DNA of 64,000 nt, taken from Nocardia flavorosea (lineage in GTDB: Bacteria; Actinomycetota; Actinomycetes; Mycobacteriales; Mycobacteriaceae). Below are positions 45,001-53,014 of the stretch, in pieces. The notes beneath the pieces were generated by a model. The model had not been told where the DNA came from. It saw only the letters and a list, made by a program, of their open reading frames with translations, and did no database searches. The stretch is from the NCBI RefSeq assembly GCF_015477805.1, contig NZ_JADLQL010000008.1, positions 85,953-149,952 on the forward strand, read 5' to 3'. The translations under genes were made by a program, and so were the position numbers. The first letter of the stretch is position 1, and every line of letters begins with the position of its first letter.

Positions 45001-47413
45001 CGAATACTTCGACAGCCCTCACAGCAGTCGTCGCTCCGATTACGTCATCGATGTCGAGGAAAGTGGCCGAGAAGGTCTCGGCCACCACGTGGTGACCACC
45101 TCGAGGTCCATCGACGAACTCAGTGCACTACTGACACCGGTGATCGAACAGCACCACCTTCAGATCGACTCACGACACACGCGGACGTTCTTCGATCAAC
45201 TTCGTTTGCTGTCGGGCCGCTTGGCTTTGAAAATCGCGTCGGCCGCAGCCAACCAACGAACCGAAGTGCTAGGACTCGCACTGGCGAGGTTGTTTCTCGA
45301 TTACCAGGGCGTGCTCGCCAACCAGATCCTTGTCCCGCTCGACTCCCACCTCGAGCTCTACCGCGACGCTCGCCGCAGCGATCAGATCGGGGAATCCGTC
45401 AGTTTGCAGCGCACCGACCTAGCGCTGTTCAGCCTCGATGCGCGGGAACGGAAGATTGTCTGCCGCCTGGTCGAGGTGAAATGCTACAGCAGCGTCTCGC
45501 ACTCGTTGTACGACGAGATGAAAAGCAGGATCGCCGACCAAATCGAGCGAAGCGCAAGCGTTCTCGCCGAGCACTTCGATCCGTATCTGACCCAACCGGA
45601 CCGGCCCGACCGAGTGGTACGCAACGCCGAGTTCGCTGCGATGCTGCGCTCCTATCTGGATCGGGCTGTTCGCTACGACACCATGGGCACCAAGCCGGCA
45701 GCCGAAGCACGCTGGCTGCTCGACCGGCTCGACCGCGAACCGCCCTGTCGACTGGAGTTCACCAGGACCGGACTGATATTCGATCTGTCCACAACAGGAA
45801 TTTCGAACGAGATCGAGGATGGCATCGAGTTCCACCGCGTCGGACGAGACCTGGTGCAGCAGCTCATCGATGCGATTCCAACCAAACCCGCCGAACCCGC
45901 GCACAGTGAAGCCACGCCGTCGCTGTCGTCGCTGCGCTCGATGGAACTGACCGTACCGCGCCTTGTCGCCGCCGAATTCAGGGCCCCAGCTCGCCGGCAT
46001 GACGTGCCCGCCGACGACATTTTCGAGGAACGGATGGGCGACAAGGTCGAGAACGATCCGCAAACCCCGCCGCAAGACGACGTCGAGCCTACGGATGACA
46101 GCGCCGACCGGCCGGACCCAGAGGAGGTTACGACCGGGACGACGCAGTCCGTGGAAGCAGAACCGATATTGCCGGCACCCCGTGGGGAGACCCTGGCGTC
46201 AACCTCCATAAGAAACGCCGACATCTTCCTCGGATCGGTACAGTCATCCCCCCAATACGCGGTCATCGGCGAAACCGCCGGCACCGGCAAGACGGTCGCA
46301 CTCGACCTGAACGAGACACATACCATCAGCCTCTTCGGCGTCCAAGGCGGTGGTAAGAGCTACACCCTCGGCACCATCATCGAGGCCGCGTCACTTGCGC
46401 ACCCTCCGGTGAACCAGCTGCCGAATCCGCTCGCGACCATCGTCTTCCACTACAGCCCAACACTGGACTACGCGCCGGAATTCACCAGCATGGTGAACCC
46501 CAACAGCGCCGCCGACCAGACCGTTAAGCTGCGAGAACGATACGGCGTGGAACCGACCGGCCTGGATGACGTGGTCATGTTGGTCCCCGAGGACCAACTC
46601 GCTGATCGCCTTGCCGAATACCCTGGAATCCAAGTGCTTCCGCTGAAATTCGGCTCCAGCGAACTGCGAGCCGAGCACTGGCGGTTCTTGATGGGAGCGA
46701 TCGGCAATCAGTCCACCTATATACGTCAGCTCCAACGGATCATGAAGTCCAACCGAAACGACCTTCGGCTGGACGCGATCCGGACGGGAATCGACAGCTC
46801 GTCGCTGACCGATAATCTGAAGCAACTGGCTCACCAACGCCTCGACCTCGCGGCCGAGTACATCGATGACCATGCGCGCGTGAAAACTCTGGTGAAACCG
46901 GGCCGGATGATCATTGTCGATCTGCGCGACGAGTTCATCGAGAAAGACGAAGCACTTGGGTTGTTCGTGGTGCTCATGCAGCTTTTTGCCGAAGCCCGGA
47001 ACGACGGGGCGCGATTCAATAAGCTCGTGGTCTTCGACGAGGCGCACAAGTACATCGAAAGCCCCGACCTGATCGCCGGCCTCGTGGAAAGTGTGCGCGA
47101 GATGCGACACAAAGGGATGAGCGTGCTGGTCGCAAGTCAGGATCCGCCGTCGGTGCCGATTTCACTAATCGAGCTTTCCGACCATATTTTCCTGCACAAG
47201 TTCACGTCACCAGCTTGGCTGAAGCACATCCAGAAGGCCAACGCCGCCCTTGCCGATCTTTCGCCGTCGAAATTGGCGAACCTCACACAAGGCGAGGCGT
47301 GGGTGTGGGCCAGCAAGGCCACCGACCAGGAATTCACCAGGAAAGCGGTCAAGGTACGCCTCCGCCCGCGCGTCACGCAGCACGGTGGCGGGACGAAAAC
47401 GGCTGTTGAATAG
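42011..47413 (+). CDS. Giant nuclease + HerA-type ATPase, MAD8-like
   Basis: An 1800-residue protein, ATGA-coupled to the previous gene. Residues ~1-1080 have no motif that I recognise. A PD-(D/E)XK-like segment follows (Asp in RTDLALFSL, then Glu1155-Val-Lys1157 in LVEVKCYSS). After an acidic, low-complexity linker (~1350-1395), residues ~1420-1800 form a HerA/FtsK-type motor: Walker A GVQGGGKS (1443-1450), Walker B VVFDEAHKY (Asp1676), and a sensor VLVASQDPPSVP. DNA-translocating ATPases with nuclease domains act as effectors in DndH/SspE-like and related systems. It is the last and largest gene of the island and probably the DNA-degrading effector. Confidence 0.82.
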   Translation: MSEGLRELTDRDLDEALEQLLVPKLTSVLLSRENGHCARVTELSAALATGVCAQLQAAAGTRAHVYVLGRPPGVPESVAVTSTKLIELRNPDEDGRRPPLLVLIPPGTRASAEDSFDIATFEQIELGDVYGDLAGRLFSELPAELHIGVKELFSVLDENAWLWANSYARARYLLTVKLNEYDLSAAGAALFELGLIPDFDLFDDAAEVRTRLTRNVQQMGMLTTADRPTRQRVIRLGLTESSFRARLADFLVNHGTEDPRAWTRRIVVDRANWPLAFPRWPLREDSPANDRMTIRVKELDLPTAGSAPEHAQHPTLSAITGQPYLLGGSKGVNQLAAEFEVDPDPRTIAALEKFTVQLIAEQSGFTGLSVSTKVNKTAKAAKRSYKAALKRLRAAELDDGWYFLRVLPIDEDGVPLPVVPDRNGARPRNESERFYIVSDEALDDPAPSTRISKDVGVSQAIADLAFKAVTDGKSPSVVSLREVGWRDGKTTLHAAFSNAAQVEIPLSPTLVELERSTLASPGNPGQWKIAIRNGVPATPTAVEHIWPASGDEAMTNFLRTRTQLFRAIRGDEDLVVEGRDLRQFHELVIEYAESYGELLNRQLYQNERADDSQLRERLRELTGLLQIDTITVDHIDTHGLRTQIILTSPTHPLRLLWLATWAELGHEWREAAADVDVTVRAATAASHRLMSPLGFPLVVPRADGRMAVAASNLTPYWGVCLPADVADPQRLLSLTATALTVARRGGDGDVVDGRRLADRIERYLRLHPYVGTLVVNAVNPGGADALADMLLVLESRRGLKGICYELRLFSSEPESTTEGSALSKLLRGEWRDTLDAETFRAPRAAGTGAKLTVAIRPLDEFRSATSENNAHITFLFDAFSNEDFGAIPASNRGTVPVHGLVQDVTVTYTDDGDTVLWQKQPRHGSAHSLARSDELTDLLSSLPEVVSNAACAVATRQVGTRMVPNIGLTLDAADNTLLHQAHQSSDWVITIDRTLGIEYFDSPHSSRRSDYVIDVEESGREGLGHHVVTTSRSIDELSALLTPVIEQHHLQIDSRHTRTFFDQLRLLSGRLALKIASAAANQRTEVLGLALARLFLDYQGVLANQILVPLDSHLELYRDARRSDQIGESVSLQRTDLALFSLDARERKIVCRLVEVKCYSSVSHSLYDEMKSRIADQIERSASVLAEHFDPYLTQPDRPDRVVRNAEFAAMLRSYLDRAVRYDTMGTKPAAEARWLLDRLDREPPCRLEFTRTGLIFDLSTTGISNEIEDGIEFHRVGRDLVQQLIDAIPTKPAEPAHSEATPSLSSLRSMELTVPRLVAAEFRAPARRHDVPADDIFEERMGDKVENDPQTPPQDDVEPTDDSADRPDPEEVTTGTTQSVEAEPILPAPRGETLASTSIRNADIFLGSVQSSPQYAVIGETAGTGKTVALDLNETHTISLFGVQGGGKSYTLGTIIEAASLAHPPVNQLPNPLATIVFHYSPTLDYAPEFTSMVNPNSAADQTVKLRERYGVEPTGLDDVVMLVPEDQLADRLAEYPGIQVLPLKFGSSELRAEHWRFLMGAIGNQSTYIRQLQRIMKSNRNDLRLDAIRTGIDSSSLTDNLKQLAHQRLDLAAEYIDDHARVKTLVKPGRMIIVDLRDEFIEKDEALGLFVVLMQLFAEARNDGARFNKLVVFDEAHKYIESPDLIAGLVESVREMRHKGMSVLVASQDPPSVPISLIELSDHIFLHKFTSPAWLKHIQKANAALADLSPSKLANLTQGEAWVWASKATDQEFTRKAVKVRLRPRVTQHGGGTKTAVE

Positions 47414-47497
47414 TTCCCGCCGCCATTCGGGTTTCTAGACAAACCGGGCCCAGGATCCGCAACCAACGCAGGTTCCGGCTTAGATGTGGAATAATAT

Positions 47498-47534
47498 GTG
47501 GTGGGGCGGGCGTACTACTTGGCGTACCCACCAC
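47498..47534. terminator. Possible hairpin downstream of the defence operon
   Basis: GTGGTGGG at 47498-47505 and CCCACCAC at 47527-47534 form an 8-bp stem with a 21-base loop, 85 bases after the giant ATPase stop. No T-run follows. The rest of 47414-47669 shows no coding signal. Confidence 0.3.
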
Positions 47535-47669
47535 TCATCACGCCACCACACCGGCCCCCCGCCTCCTAACAAGCGCCTCTGCCTCTGCTCCTTAGGCATG
47601 GTCAATTCCAGGATGGCCGCTGCCCGCTCGGATCATCAAAAACTCCAACCATCGCAGACCCCCTGCGCG

Positions 47670-48893
47670 TCAGCGCATTTCGATTTCTCGGGAGACAATA
47701 TCCGTACCTACATCACTGCTCCCTACATAACCGTAGGCAACCAGCTGCGAGAAGAGAGTGCTGGTCATGTAGTCCTTTACGGTCTCGTAGGAGAATACCG
47801 CCGATTTGCCCGTTTCCTTGAACTTCCCGATGTGCAATTCGACCTGTGCCCGGGGCATACACATTCCCGATACAACCGAAAGACTGTCGATGTCGAAGCT
47901 TTCCAACTTGCATATCTTCACAAAGCCGGGTTCCGCAGTCAGCCTGAAATCGCTGCGGTCGGCCACTTTCGCGCAGGCAGAGTCAAGATCTCTCATTTTC
48001 GATAGTTGATCCCGGAAGTGATCATCCACCCGGTACCGCCATACCGCATTCTCCTTCTCCATCCTCTTGTACTGAACAAGGACGAAACAGCGGCGCTGTA
48101 CGTGATAATAGAGTAGGTCAGGCCCCAGGTTTTCCTCGATGCGTGTGCGGTTGACATTCATAACCCGCAGAGTCCGATCGCGGCCATCACTGTACACACG
48201 GACACCTAGCTAATCGCTGGGTTGCGGCGTCCATCCGAGAAAGTTATTAGCATCGTGCTCGATCATGGCGTCTTCACGAGGGGGAACATACTTTCCTCTC
48301 GGGAGAAACGAACCCCTCTCGGAAATATCGACCTTTTCCTCCTGCAACAGCAGACCTTCCTCTGGCCCGAGACCGGGAAAGCCGGTGAATGCTATGATCG
48401 AGGCCAAGGCATCCCGCTCTTGAGCTATTCGGGCTGTACGCGAGTCAGATGACCCGGAAAACCGATAACCGAAGGTTGAATCAATATATTCGCCGAGCGT
48501 TCGGTCATACTCGACGAGAAGATTCAAAACCTTATCCGAAGCATTGTCAGTGAACGCGCCACCGCGATCTTTGATCGGCTTCCGCTGAGATGCCACAAGC
48601 CGAGCCTCTACCATGGAAATGCGCAGAGGGTGGGACAACTTGAACACTGAGCGAAACGAAAAGGCCCATCGTATGTCATCCGCCTTGACGCATTTTTCAA
48701 CTTCGGCCGCGAATAATATCGACTTGCCGTGCGCGATCAAGACAGCTTTGGATTTTATGCGATCATAAATTTCAAAAGATAGCGTACAGGAGCTTGTATC
48801 CCTCATGCCTTTCTCTGCAACCTCCACGACCCGGCGCAGCCTAGTAAGCGCACTGTCGTCAGGAAACAGGACACCGATCTGCCGCCATGACAT
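47670..48893 (-). pseudogene. Unknown gene interrupted by one in-frame amber codon
   Basis: One frame is open from the ATG at 48893 to the TGA at 47670 except for a single TAG at codon 228 (48210-48212). Before it are 227 residues (MSWRQIGVLFPDD, ending LGWTPQPSD); after it the frame continues at once with LGVRVYSDGRDRTLRVMNVN and ends in REIEMR. The junction reads as one protein of about 406 residues. The DLLYYHVQRRCFVLVQYKRME part is a strand/helix pattern I have not matched to a named family. Base composition is clearly AT-richer than the surroundings, which suggests recent transfer. Nonsense decay is likeliest, but a two-part gene or readthrough cannot be excluded. Confidence 0.6.
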
Positions 48894-49091
48894 AAAATGC
48901 CTTTCCCGGTCCGAAACCCCGCTGCAGCGGAAACTCGCTCATTGTGCAGTCGCCAGCATAGCTGACCATTCGAGGCCTAGCGATCTTGAATTTCCAATGC
49001 ACGCTCGCGACGCCGGACCACGACTCGACAGCTCGCAGGGGGTCTCGGTGGACCAAACCAGCCTGGTCACGCAGGTTCTGCGACATAGCCA

Positions 49092-49201
49092 GCCCACTGC
49101 GGTGAGGTTGGTAGTGAACCTCGGGAGTTCCTGCCGGATGACAGGGCCCGAGGATCGCGCTGTTTCGGGCGCGGACGTCCTTCATCTGTAGTGGGCGCCC
49201 A
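49092..49201. repeat. Copy 1 of a dispersed ~110-bp hairpin element
   Basis: It begins with GCCCACTGCGGTGAGGTT and ends with GTGGGCGCCCA, both shared with copy 2 at 58854-58962. Inside, CCTCGGG (49119-49125) pairs with CCCGAGG (49147-49153), and CCTG (49130-49133) pairs with CAGG (49142-49145) around a CCGGATGA loop. Stem bases differ from copy 2 in a way that keeps pairing. It is not coding in either strand as far as I can judge. Confidence 0.55.
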
Positions 49202-49221
49202 GTACATCGAGATTGCTCGGG

Positions 49222-49602
49222 TCACCGGCGACGGTGCCGCGAGACCAGGTACGGAACTCCCGCAGCGAGCGCGCATATCGCGACGACAGGCACGGCAACC
49301 AGCAGCACCGCCAGAATCGGATAGGCCGTGTACGGCAGCACGACCCTCGACACGGCCACGATCAGCGCAACCCCGGTCTGCCGGAAGGCACCGCGCGACA
49401 CGGTGAGCAGCACGCCACAAATCACCCCGACCGCCACAATCCACCGCCGGCCGGAACCAGAGAAGCCCTCGACGGTCGAGTCCAGAACGAACAGCGGCGA
49501 GAACACGAGCACGACGGTCACGAAGCCGACCAGGCCGAACCAGCTGCGAGAGCCCGAATTGCCGTCCGGTCCGGCAAGCCTGTCCGGGCTGCCGTGGCTC
49601 AC
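49222..49602 (-). CDS. Small membrane protein, third gene of a coupled trio
   Basis: A 126-residue protein, GTG start in a GTGA overlap with the gene before. It has four hydrophobic segments (WFGLVGFVTVVLVFSPLFVL, WIVAVGVICGVLLTV, TGVALIVAVSRVVLPYTAYP, ILAVLLVAVPVVAICALAAG) and a basic tail ending RHRRR. This predicts a 3-4 helix inner membrane protein. Function unknown. It is coupled to a second membrane protein and a glycosylase-like protein. Confidence 0.55.
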   Translation of the reverse strand: MSHGSPDRLAGPDGNSGSRSWFGLVGFVTVVLVFSPLFVLDSTVEGFSGSGRRWIVAVGVICGVLLTVSRGAFRQTGVALIVAVSRVVLPYTAYPILAVLLVAVPVVAICALAAGVPYLVSRHRRR

Positions 49603-49889
49603 GCGAGTACGCCGGCAACGATGATCAACAGGCCCGCTGCCGCGAGACCGCAGGCCGCACCACAACTCACGGGCGATGCCGATCGAGCCAGTAGCGCCGC
49701 TGCCATCAGCAAGAGCGGGAACGGCACGACGCCGGCGACGGCCCCTTCCGATCTATCCGGAACATCCACCGCGGACCGAATGGCGGCGACCGGATGCAAC
49801 AGCGCATTGGCCACAAGGAATGCACACGGAAAGCTCAATGTTGCTGTAGCCCAGTACTGCTCATCAGACGCAGCCATCGGCCGCTTCAT
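49599..49889 (-). CDS. Small membrane protein, second gene of a coupled trio
   Basis: A 96-residue protein starting at the ATG of an ATGA overlap with the glycosylase-like gene. It has three hydrophobic segments (ATLSFPCAFLVANALLHPVAA, VVPFPLLLMAAALLA, CGLAAAGLLIIVAGVLA), so it is probably an integral membrane protein with three helices. No family is recognised. Confidence 0.5.
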   Translation of the reverse strand: MKRPMAASDEQYWATATLSFPCAFLVANALLHPVAAIRSAVDVPDRSEGAVAGVVPFPLLLMAAALLARSASPVSCGAACGLAAAGLLIIVAGVLA

Positions 49890-50503
49890 GCCGTCGGACG
49901 AGAATTGCGAGGCGAAGGTAGCAGTCTGGCCAACTGGGTGATGGCAGCCTCGAAGCGCTGTCGGGCCGCTGGAGTGGCCAGGCCGCGGCGCGAGCAATGC
50001 GGCACGCCGAACGGGAACACGTACAAGTCGTCGCGATGGATTCCGGTACGTTTCCAGCCGTCCTCCGCTGCCCGGCCGAGGCAGAGCACGATTTCGAGCT
50101 CGGGCAGCAGGGTGACGAACTCGCGGGTCCAATGGACTGCACGCGAACGTTCAGCGGCGGTGGAGCCGCCGTTCTCCCGACCGGTCGGGAAGGGCCAGAC
50201 GTTCCAGTGGACGACCTGGGACCACTCGATTCCGTTCGCCGCGTGTGCTTCCCGGCAATTCTTGGCCGTGTGGTCGTTGTTGTCGAGACTGAGCAGCCCG
50301 GACCCGCCGGTCCGCGCAGCGTCGGCCTTGGTCGAAGGATTGTCGAGCAGTACCAGAGCCCGGGCGTGGACGCCGCCCAGATCCGGGTCGACATAGGGCG
50401 CGTGGCCGCGCGGGATAGCTTCGGCGTCGGCGATGCGGTCGGCCAGTCGGTTCAGTGGCGCTATATGCGGCTGCCGAAGGCGAGAACGTTTGTCTGCCAG
50501 CAC
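49886..50503 (-). CDS. Uracil-DNA-glycosylase-superfamily protein
   Basis: A 205-residue protein starting at GTG. The N-terminal VDPDLGGVHARALVLLDNPS and the central VVHWNVWPFP match the UDG fold pattern (first-strand active-site loop and middle strand), and a hydrophobic strand IVLCLGRAAEDGW follows. The key His-Ser loop of classic UDGs is not obvious, so activity is uncertain. It is coupled to two membrane proteins, an unusual context for a repair enzyme, in a region of defence genes. Confidence 0.6.
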   Translation of the reverse strand: MLADKRSRLRQPHIAPLNRLADRIADAEAIPRGHAPYVDPDLGGVHARALVLLDNPSTKADAARTGGSGLLSLDNNDHTAKNCREAHAANGIEWSQVVHWNVWPFPTGRENGGSTAAERSRAVHWTREFVTLLPELEIVLCLGRAAEDGWKRTGIHRDDLYVFPFGVPHCSRRGLATPAARQRFEAAITQLARLLPSPRNSRPTA

Positions 50504-50684
50504 TGACCAGCCGAGTCGGTGATAAACTCACGCAGGGCTACTGCAGTTTCAGTCTCAGGCACACTCCCTCCGATGACGGAACCTTGACCCGGCCACCTCG
50601 ATCTACACAATCGGGCAAGCACGTGCACTGCGACCGTGATCAAGTTGTCGCCGCGTTCGACAGCGCGTATTAACGTCAACCCCT

Positions 50685-51005
50685 ATGGCTCTCACACCAC
50701 AGCATGTACTCCGTGGCTACATCTTGCTCGCGCTGCACGAACGCGGAGGTTCGGCACTCAAGCGTGAGGTTATCGCCTGGATAGAGGAGCGGTTCGGCGA
50801 TGACCTGACAGCCGACGACCATCGTCCACAGCCGTCGAACGGCGAAGTCAAGTGGGAGAATCAAGTGGCCTGGGAACGAAACTCGATGGTCACCGATCAA
50901 TTGATCGAGCGCTACATTCCAGGTGAGACCACCCGAGGCCGCTGGAGTCTGACTGGCCTCGGTCGCAGAGAAGCGAGTCGGCTTGCCGAACAACTGCGGG
51001 GCTGA
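50685..51005 (+). CDS. Winged-helix protein, Mrr N-terminal-domain-like
   Basis: A 106-residue protein. It has the Mrr_N (PF14338-like) pattern: an N-terminal helical HVLRGYILLALHERGGSALKREVIAWIEERF, the WENQVAWERNSMVTDQLI segment in pieces, and a GRWSLTGLGRREASRL wing. The nuclease half of Mrr is absent, so it is a stand-alone DNA-binding domain, possibly a remnant of a type IV restriction gene or a regulator. Isolated between divergent genes. Confidence 0.7.
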   Translation: MALTPQHVLRGYILLALHERGGSALKREVIAWIEERFGDDLTADDHRPQPSNGEVKWENQVAWERNSMVTDQLIERYIPGETTRGRWSLTGLGRREASRLAEQLRG

Positions 51006-51236
51006 AACGTCCGCTGATGCACGGCATTTCGACATGCACAGGCGCTGGCATCGGAATGGAATCGGACGCTGGAGGACGAAAAAATCTTGCCGCAAGGCGA
51101 ATCGGTAACAGGGTCAAACCGAGTAACTCCATCCGTCAGATCCGATCAGGCGCCCCCTTCGTTCTCCTCAGCGCCAAACGGTGGCAGGCCAAGCGCTCCG
51201 TCGATTGGAAACCTTGGTGAACGGTCCAGGGACTAT
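51006..51236. other. Non-coding stretch
   Basis: No frame here has a plausible start, codon pattern or recognisable motif. Nothing further is seen. Confidence 0.3.
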
Positions 51237-51358
51237 TCAGATCGGCTTATAGGTGGCCGACCCGTCAGGCTCGCGCCAGTTCACCACCCGTTTCCCGATG
51301 CTGCCGCGCCGAAACAGCGCGACTACCGCCGCGGTCTCTGCTCCGGCGGGATCAACTC
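51237..51358 (-). other. Start-less protein-like tail downstream of the DUF3039 gene
   Basis: A frame with no ATG or GTG start runs into the TGA at 51237-51239. It encodes VDPAGAETAAVVALFRRGSI followed by GKRVVNWREPDGSATYKPI, which looks like genuine coding sequence. It overlaps the last codons of the DUF3039 gene in another frame. I infer the surviving C-terminus of a lost gene, or a frameshifted continuation. Confidence 0.3.
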
Positions 51359-52365
51359 GGAAGAGTCGCGAATTGCTCCGCGCAGCGCGGACATACCGGC
51401 AGCTGGTCTGGATCGCGCATCGGAACGAAAACGACCCCGCACATCGCCCGGATTGCTGTACCGTTCACGCTGGCCTCGGCGATATGGGCCGAATGCGTGT
51501 AGTGCCCCACCGCGCCTTGTTCGGCGGACAGAAGCTCCGACCGACTATCCGCGGCGTCGATGCACCAGCCTTGGCGATCGAGGTGGCCGACCTCGCAGAT
51601 AACCCAGGCGTGGTTCTGATGACGATCCCAATCCTGTACGGGTGGTGCAACGGAGATCAGAACACGCTCCATCGCGAGCCAACCCCACCTGCTCGCCTGG
51701 TGCGCCGGCTCCAGTTCGAAGGTGAGCGTGAATTCCTCACGCGGAGTTCCGTCGTCGGGAATATTGTCGAACTCGATCTCGACCCGTCCGATCCTGGAGG
51801 GTTGTCTGGACGGGGTCTGAGGGAGTTCGACTACCACTGTCCGTGTCGACCGAATCCCGCGCAATGCCACGGCAATACGATTCTGGATATCGAGGTGCCA
51901 CCTCGTGAGTGCCCAGGCGGCAGTCTCTCGCTTCAGCAGGGTGAAGTCCTGTGAAGTGGGCAGCAAGGACGACCCTCGATCCGGCTTTGCGACCTGCCGC
52001 TCGAGGAGTTTGTAGAAGTCGTCGTCATCCTGGTGGTCGCCCTTGGCCAGTCCGGCGGTCACCACCCAGCGGACGCCGGTTGCAGGATCGGTCCAGATAC
52101 CTGCTCGCCATTGAGCATTACGGAGTTCTCGGAGTCGCAGATCACCCGAACAACCGATCAGACGGGGCGCCGGATCCTGCCGGGGATCGGGGCCGTACAT
52201 CGCTGCAGCTTTCCGCAGTAGCGGGTGCGGTAGCTCGCCGAGCGGCTGGATCGTGTCCCAACGGCCGTCGGCGATCGCACGCGTGTAATGAGGGTCTTCC
52301 CAGTTGGCGTGCAGGTCTTCGGCCAGCAATCGGACGGTGGGTCGCGCTCGCCGGTTGTGTTCCAT
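51352..52365 (-). CDS. DUF3039-containing hypothetical protein
   Basis: A 337-residue protein starting at the ATG at 52365 (an upstream in-frame start exists). The C-terminal ~60 residues (HIAEASVNGTAIRAMCGVVFVP and VCPRCAEQF, with a Cys pair) match the actinobacterial DUF3039-type zinc-binding tail. The first ~260 residues form an unknown domain with GVRWVVTAGLAKGDHQDDDDFY. It follows the HTH gene by 63 bases on the same strand and is probably co-expressed, with the HTH protein as regulator or antitoxin. Confidence 0.65.
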   Translation of the reverse strand: MEHNRRARPTVRLLAEDLHANWEDPHYTRAIADGRWDTIQPLGELPHPLLRKAAAMYGPDPRQDPAPRLIGCSGDLRLRELRNAQWRAGIWTDPATGVRWVVTAGLAKGDHQDDDDFYKLLERQVAKPDRGSSLLPTSQDFTLLKRETAAWALTRWHLDIQNRIAVALRGIRSTRTVVVELPQTPSRQPSRIGRVEIEFDNIPDDGTPREEFTLTFELEPAHQASRWGWLAMERVLISVAPPVQDWDRHQNHAWVICEVGHLDRQGWCIDAADSRSELLSAEQGAVGHYTHSAHIAEASVNGTAIRAMCGVVFVPMRDPDQLPVCPRCAEQFATLPS

Positions 52366-52428
52366 CACGCCATTTTGCACAGCTGCGGGGCACCGCGTAA
52401 ACCCAGTGCCCCGCAACCTTTGTGCGTT

Positions 52429-52845
52429 CTATAGTTCATCCATCAGTTCTTCGAGCGCGGCATTGTTGTCCTGGTCCATACGTGCAAAACGTTCGGCGAG
52501 CTCGTGGCGGTCACGATCGCGAGCAGCCGCGAAATCGAAGACGTCCTTCACGTAGAGGCGGCGGTCGCGGCCGACGTTGTGATAGGGCAGGACTCCTTTG
52601 TCGAGCAGCTTGTAGAGGTGGGTGCGACTCATGCCGAGCCGCGTCGCCGCGTCGGCGGGCGTGCAGGTTGCAGTGTCACCGAACACTGCGACGTGCACCC
52701 CATCGCCCGACGCGACACTGTCGGTAACCATACGAAGCGCTTCTCGCAGGTCAGAGGGACCAAGGGTATCGATCAACGATTGCAGGGCGGCCAGCTGTTC
52801 GGCTGGGGCACCCGTCGCGCTAACTTCGCGTATCGCGGCAGCCAC
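52429..52845 (-). CDS. Excisionase/MerR-like HTH protein, antitoxin-like
   Basis: A 138-residue protein. The GTG at 52845 is preceded by GAGGAGG at a 6-base spacing; an open frame upstream overlaps the operator repeats. The HTH is CTPADAATRLGMSRTHLYKLLDKGVLPYHNVG (in pieces) with RRLYVKDV, an excisionase-type DNA-binding domain found in antitoxins and phage regulators. A C-terminal ERFARMDQDNNAALEELMDEL tail is typical of antitoxin-like partners. It likely binds the repeats just upstream of its own start. Confidence 0.75.
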   Translation of the reverse strand: MAAAIREVSATGAPAEQLAALQSLIDTLGPSDLREALRMVTDSVASGDGVHVAVFGDTATCTPADAATRLGMSRTHLYKLLDKGVLPYHNVGRDRRLYVKDVFDFAAARDRDRHELAERFARMDQDNNAALEELMDEL

Positions 52846-52879
52846 GGCAACCTCCTCATCCTTCAGTTCGGCCTGATCT

Positions 52880-52910
52880 GATGTCACAGACGATACAGAT
52901 GTCACAAATG
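52880..52910. promoter_or_regulatory. Repeat operator upstream of the HTH gene
   Basis: GATGTCACA occurs at 52880-52888 and 52898-52906, 18 bases apart. The second copy is also half of a palindrome, GTCA-CAAA-TGAC. The position 35-65 bases upstream of the GTG start suggests autoregulation by the HTH protein. Confidence 0.5.
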
Positions 52911-53014
52911 ACACTACGCGGCTCGGAGTGCAGCGTCAACGCAAAATGATCAGCAACAACCCTGCCGCGGTGAACTCGAACACCGGCACTCGCCGACATC
53001 CAGGAGCGATCGCG

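Noticed and set aside
36355..47413. The island as BREX type 2 (PglW-like kinase with a methyltransferase)
   Set aside because: No PglZ phosphatase, no PglY/BrxC ATPase and no BrxHI helicase are present. The giant nuclease-HerA protein and the HsdS gene do not belong to that set.
47670..48893. Amber readthrough as proven recoding
   Set aside because: No stem-loop or other recoding signal was recognised after the TAG, and other genes in the area are clearly decayed. Plain nonsense mutation is simpler.
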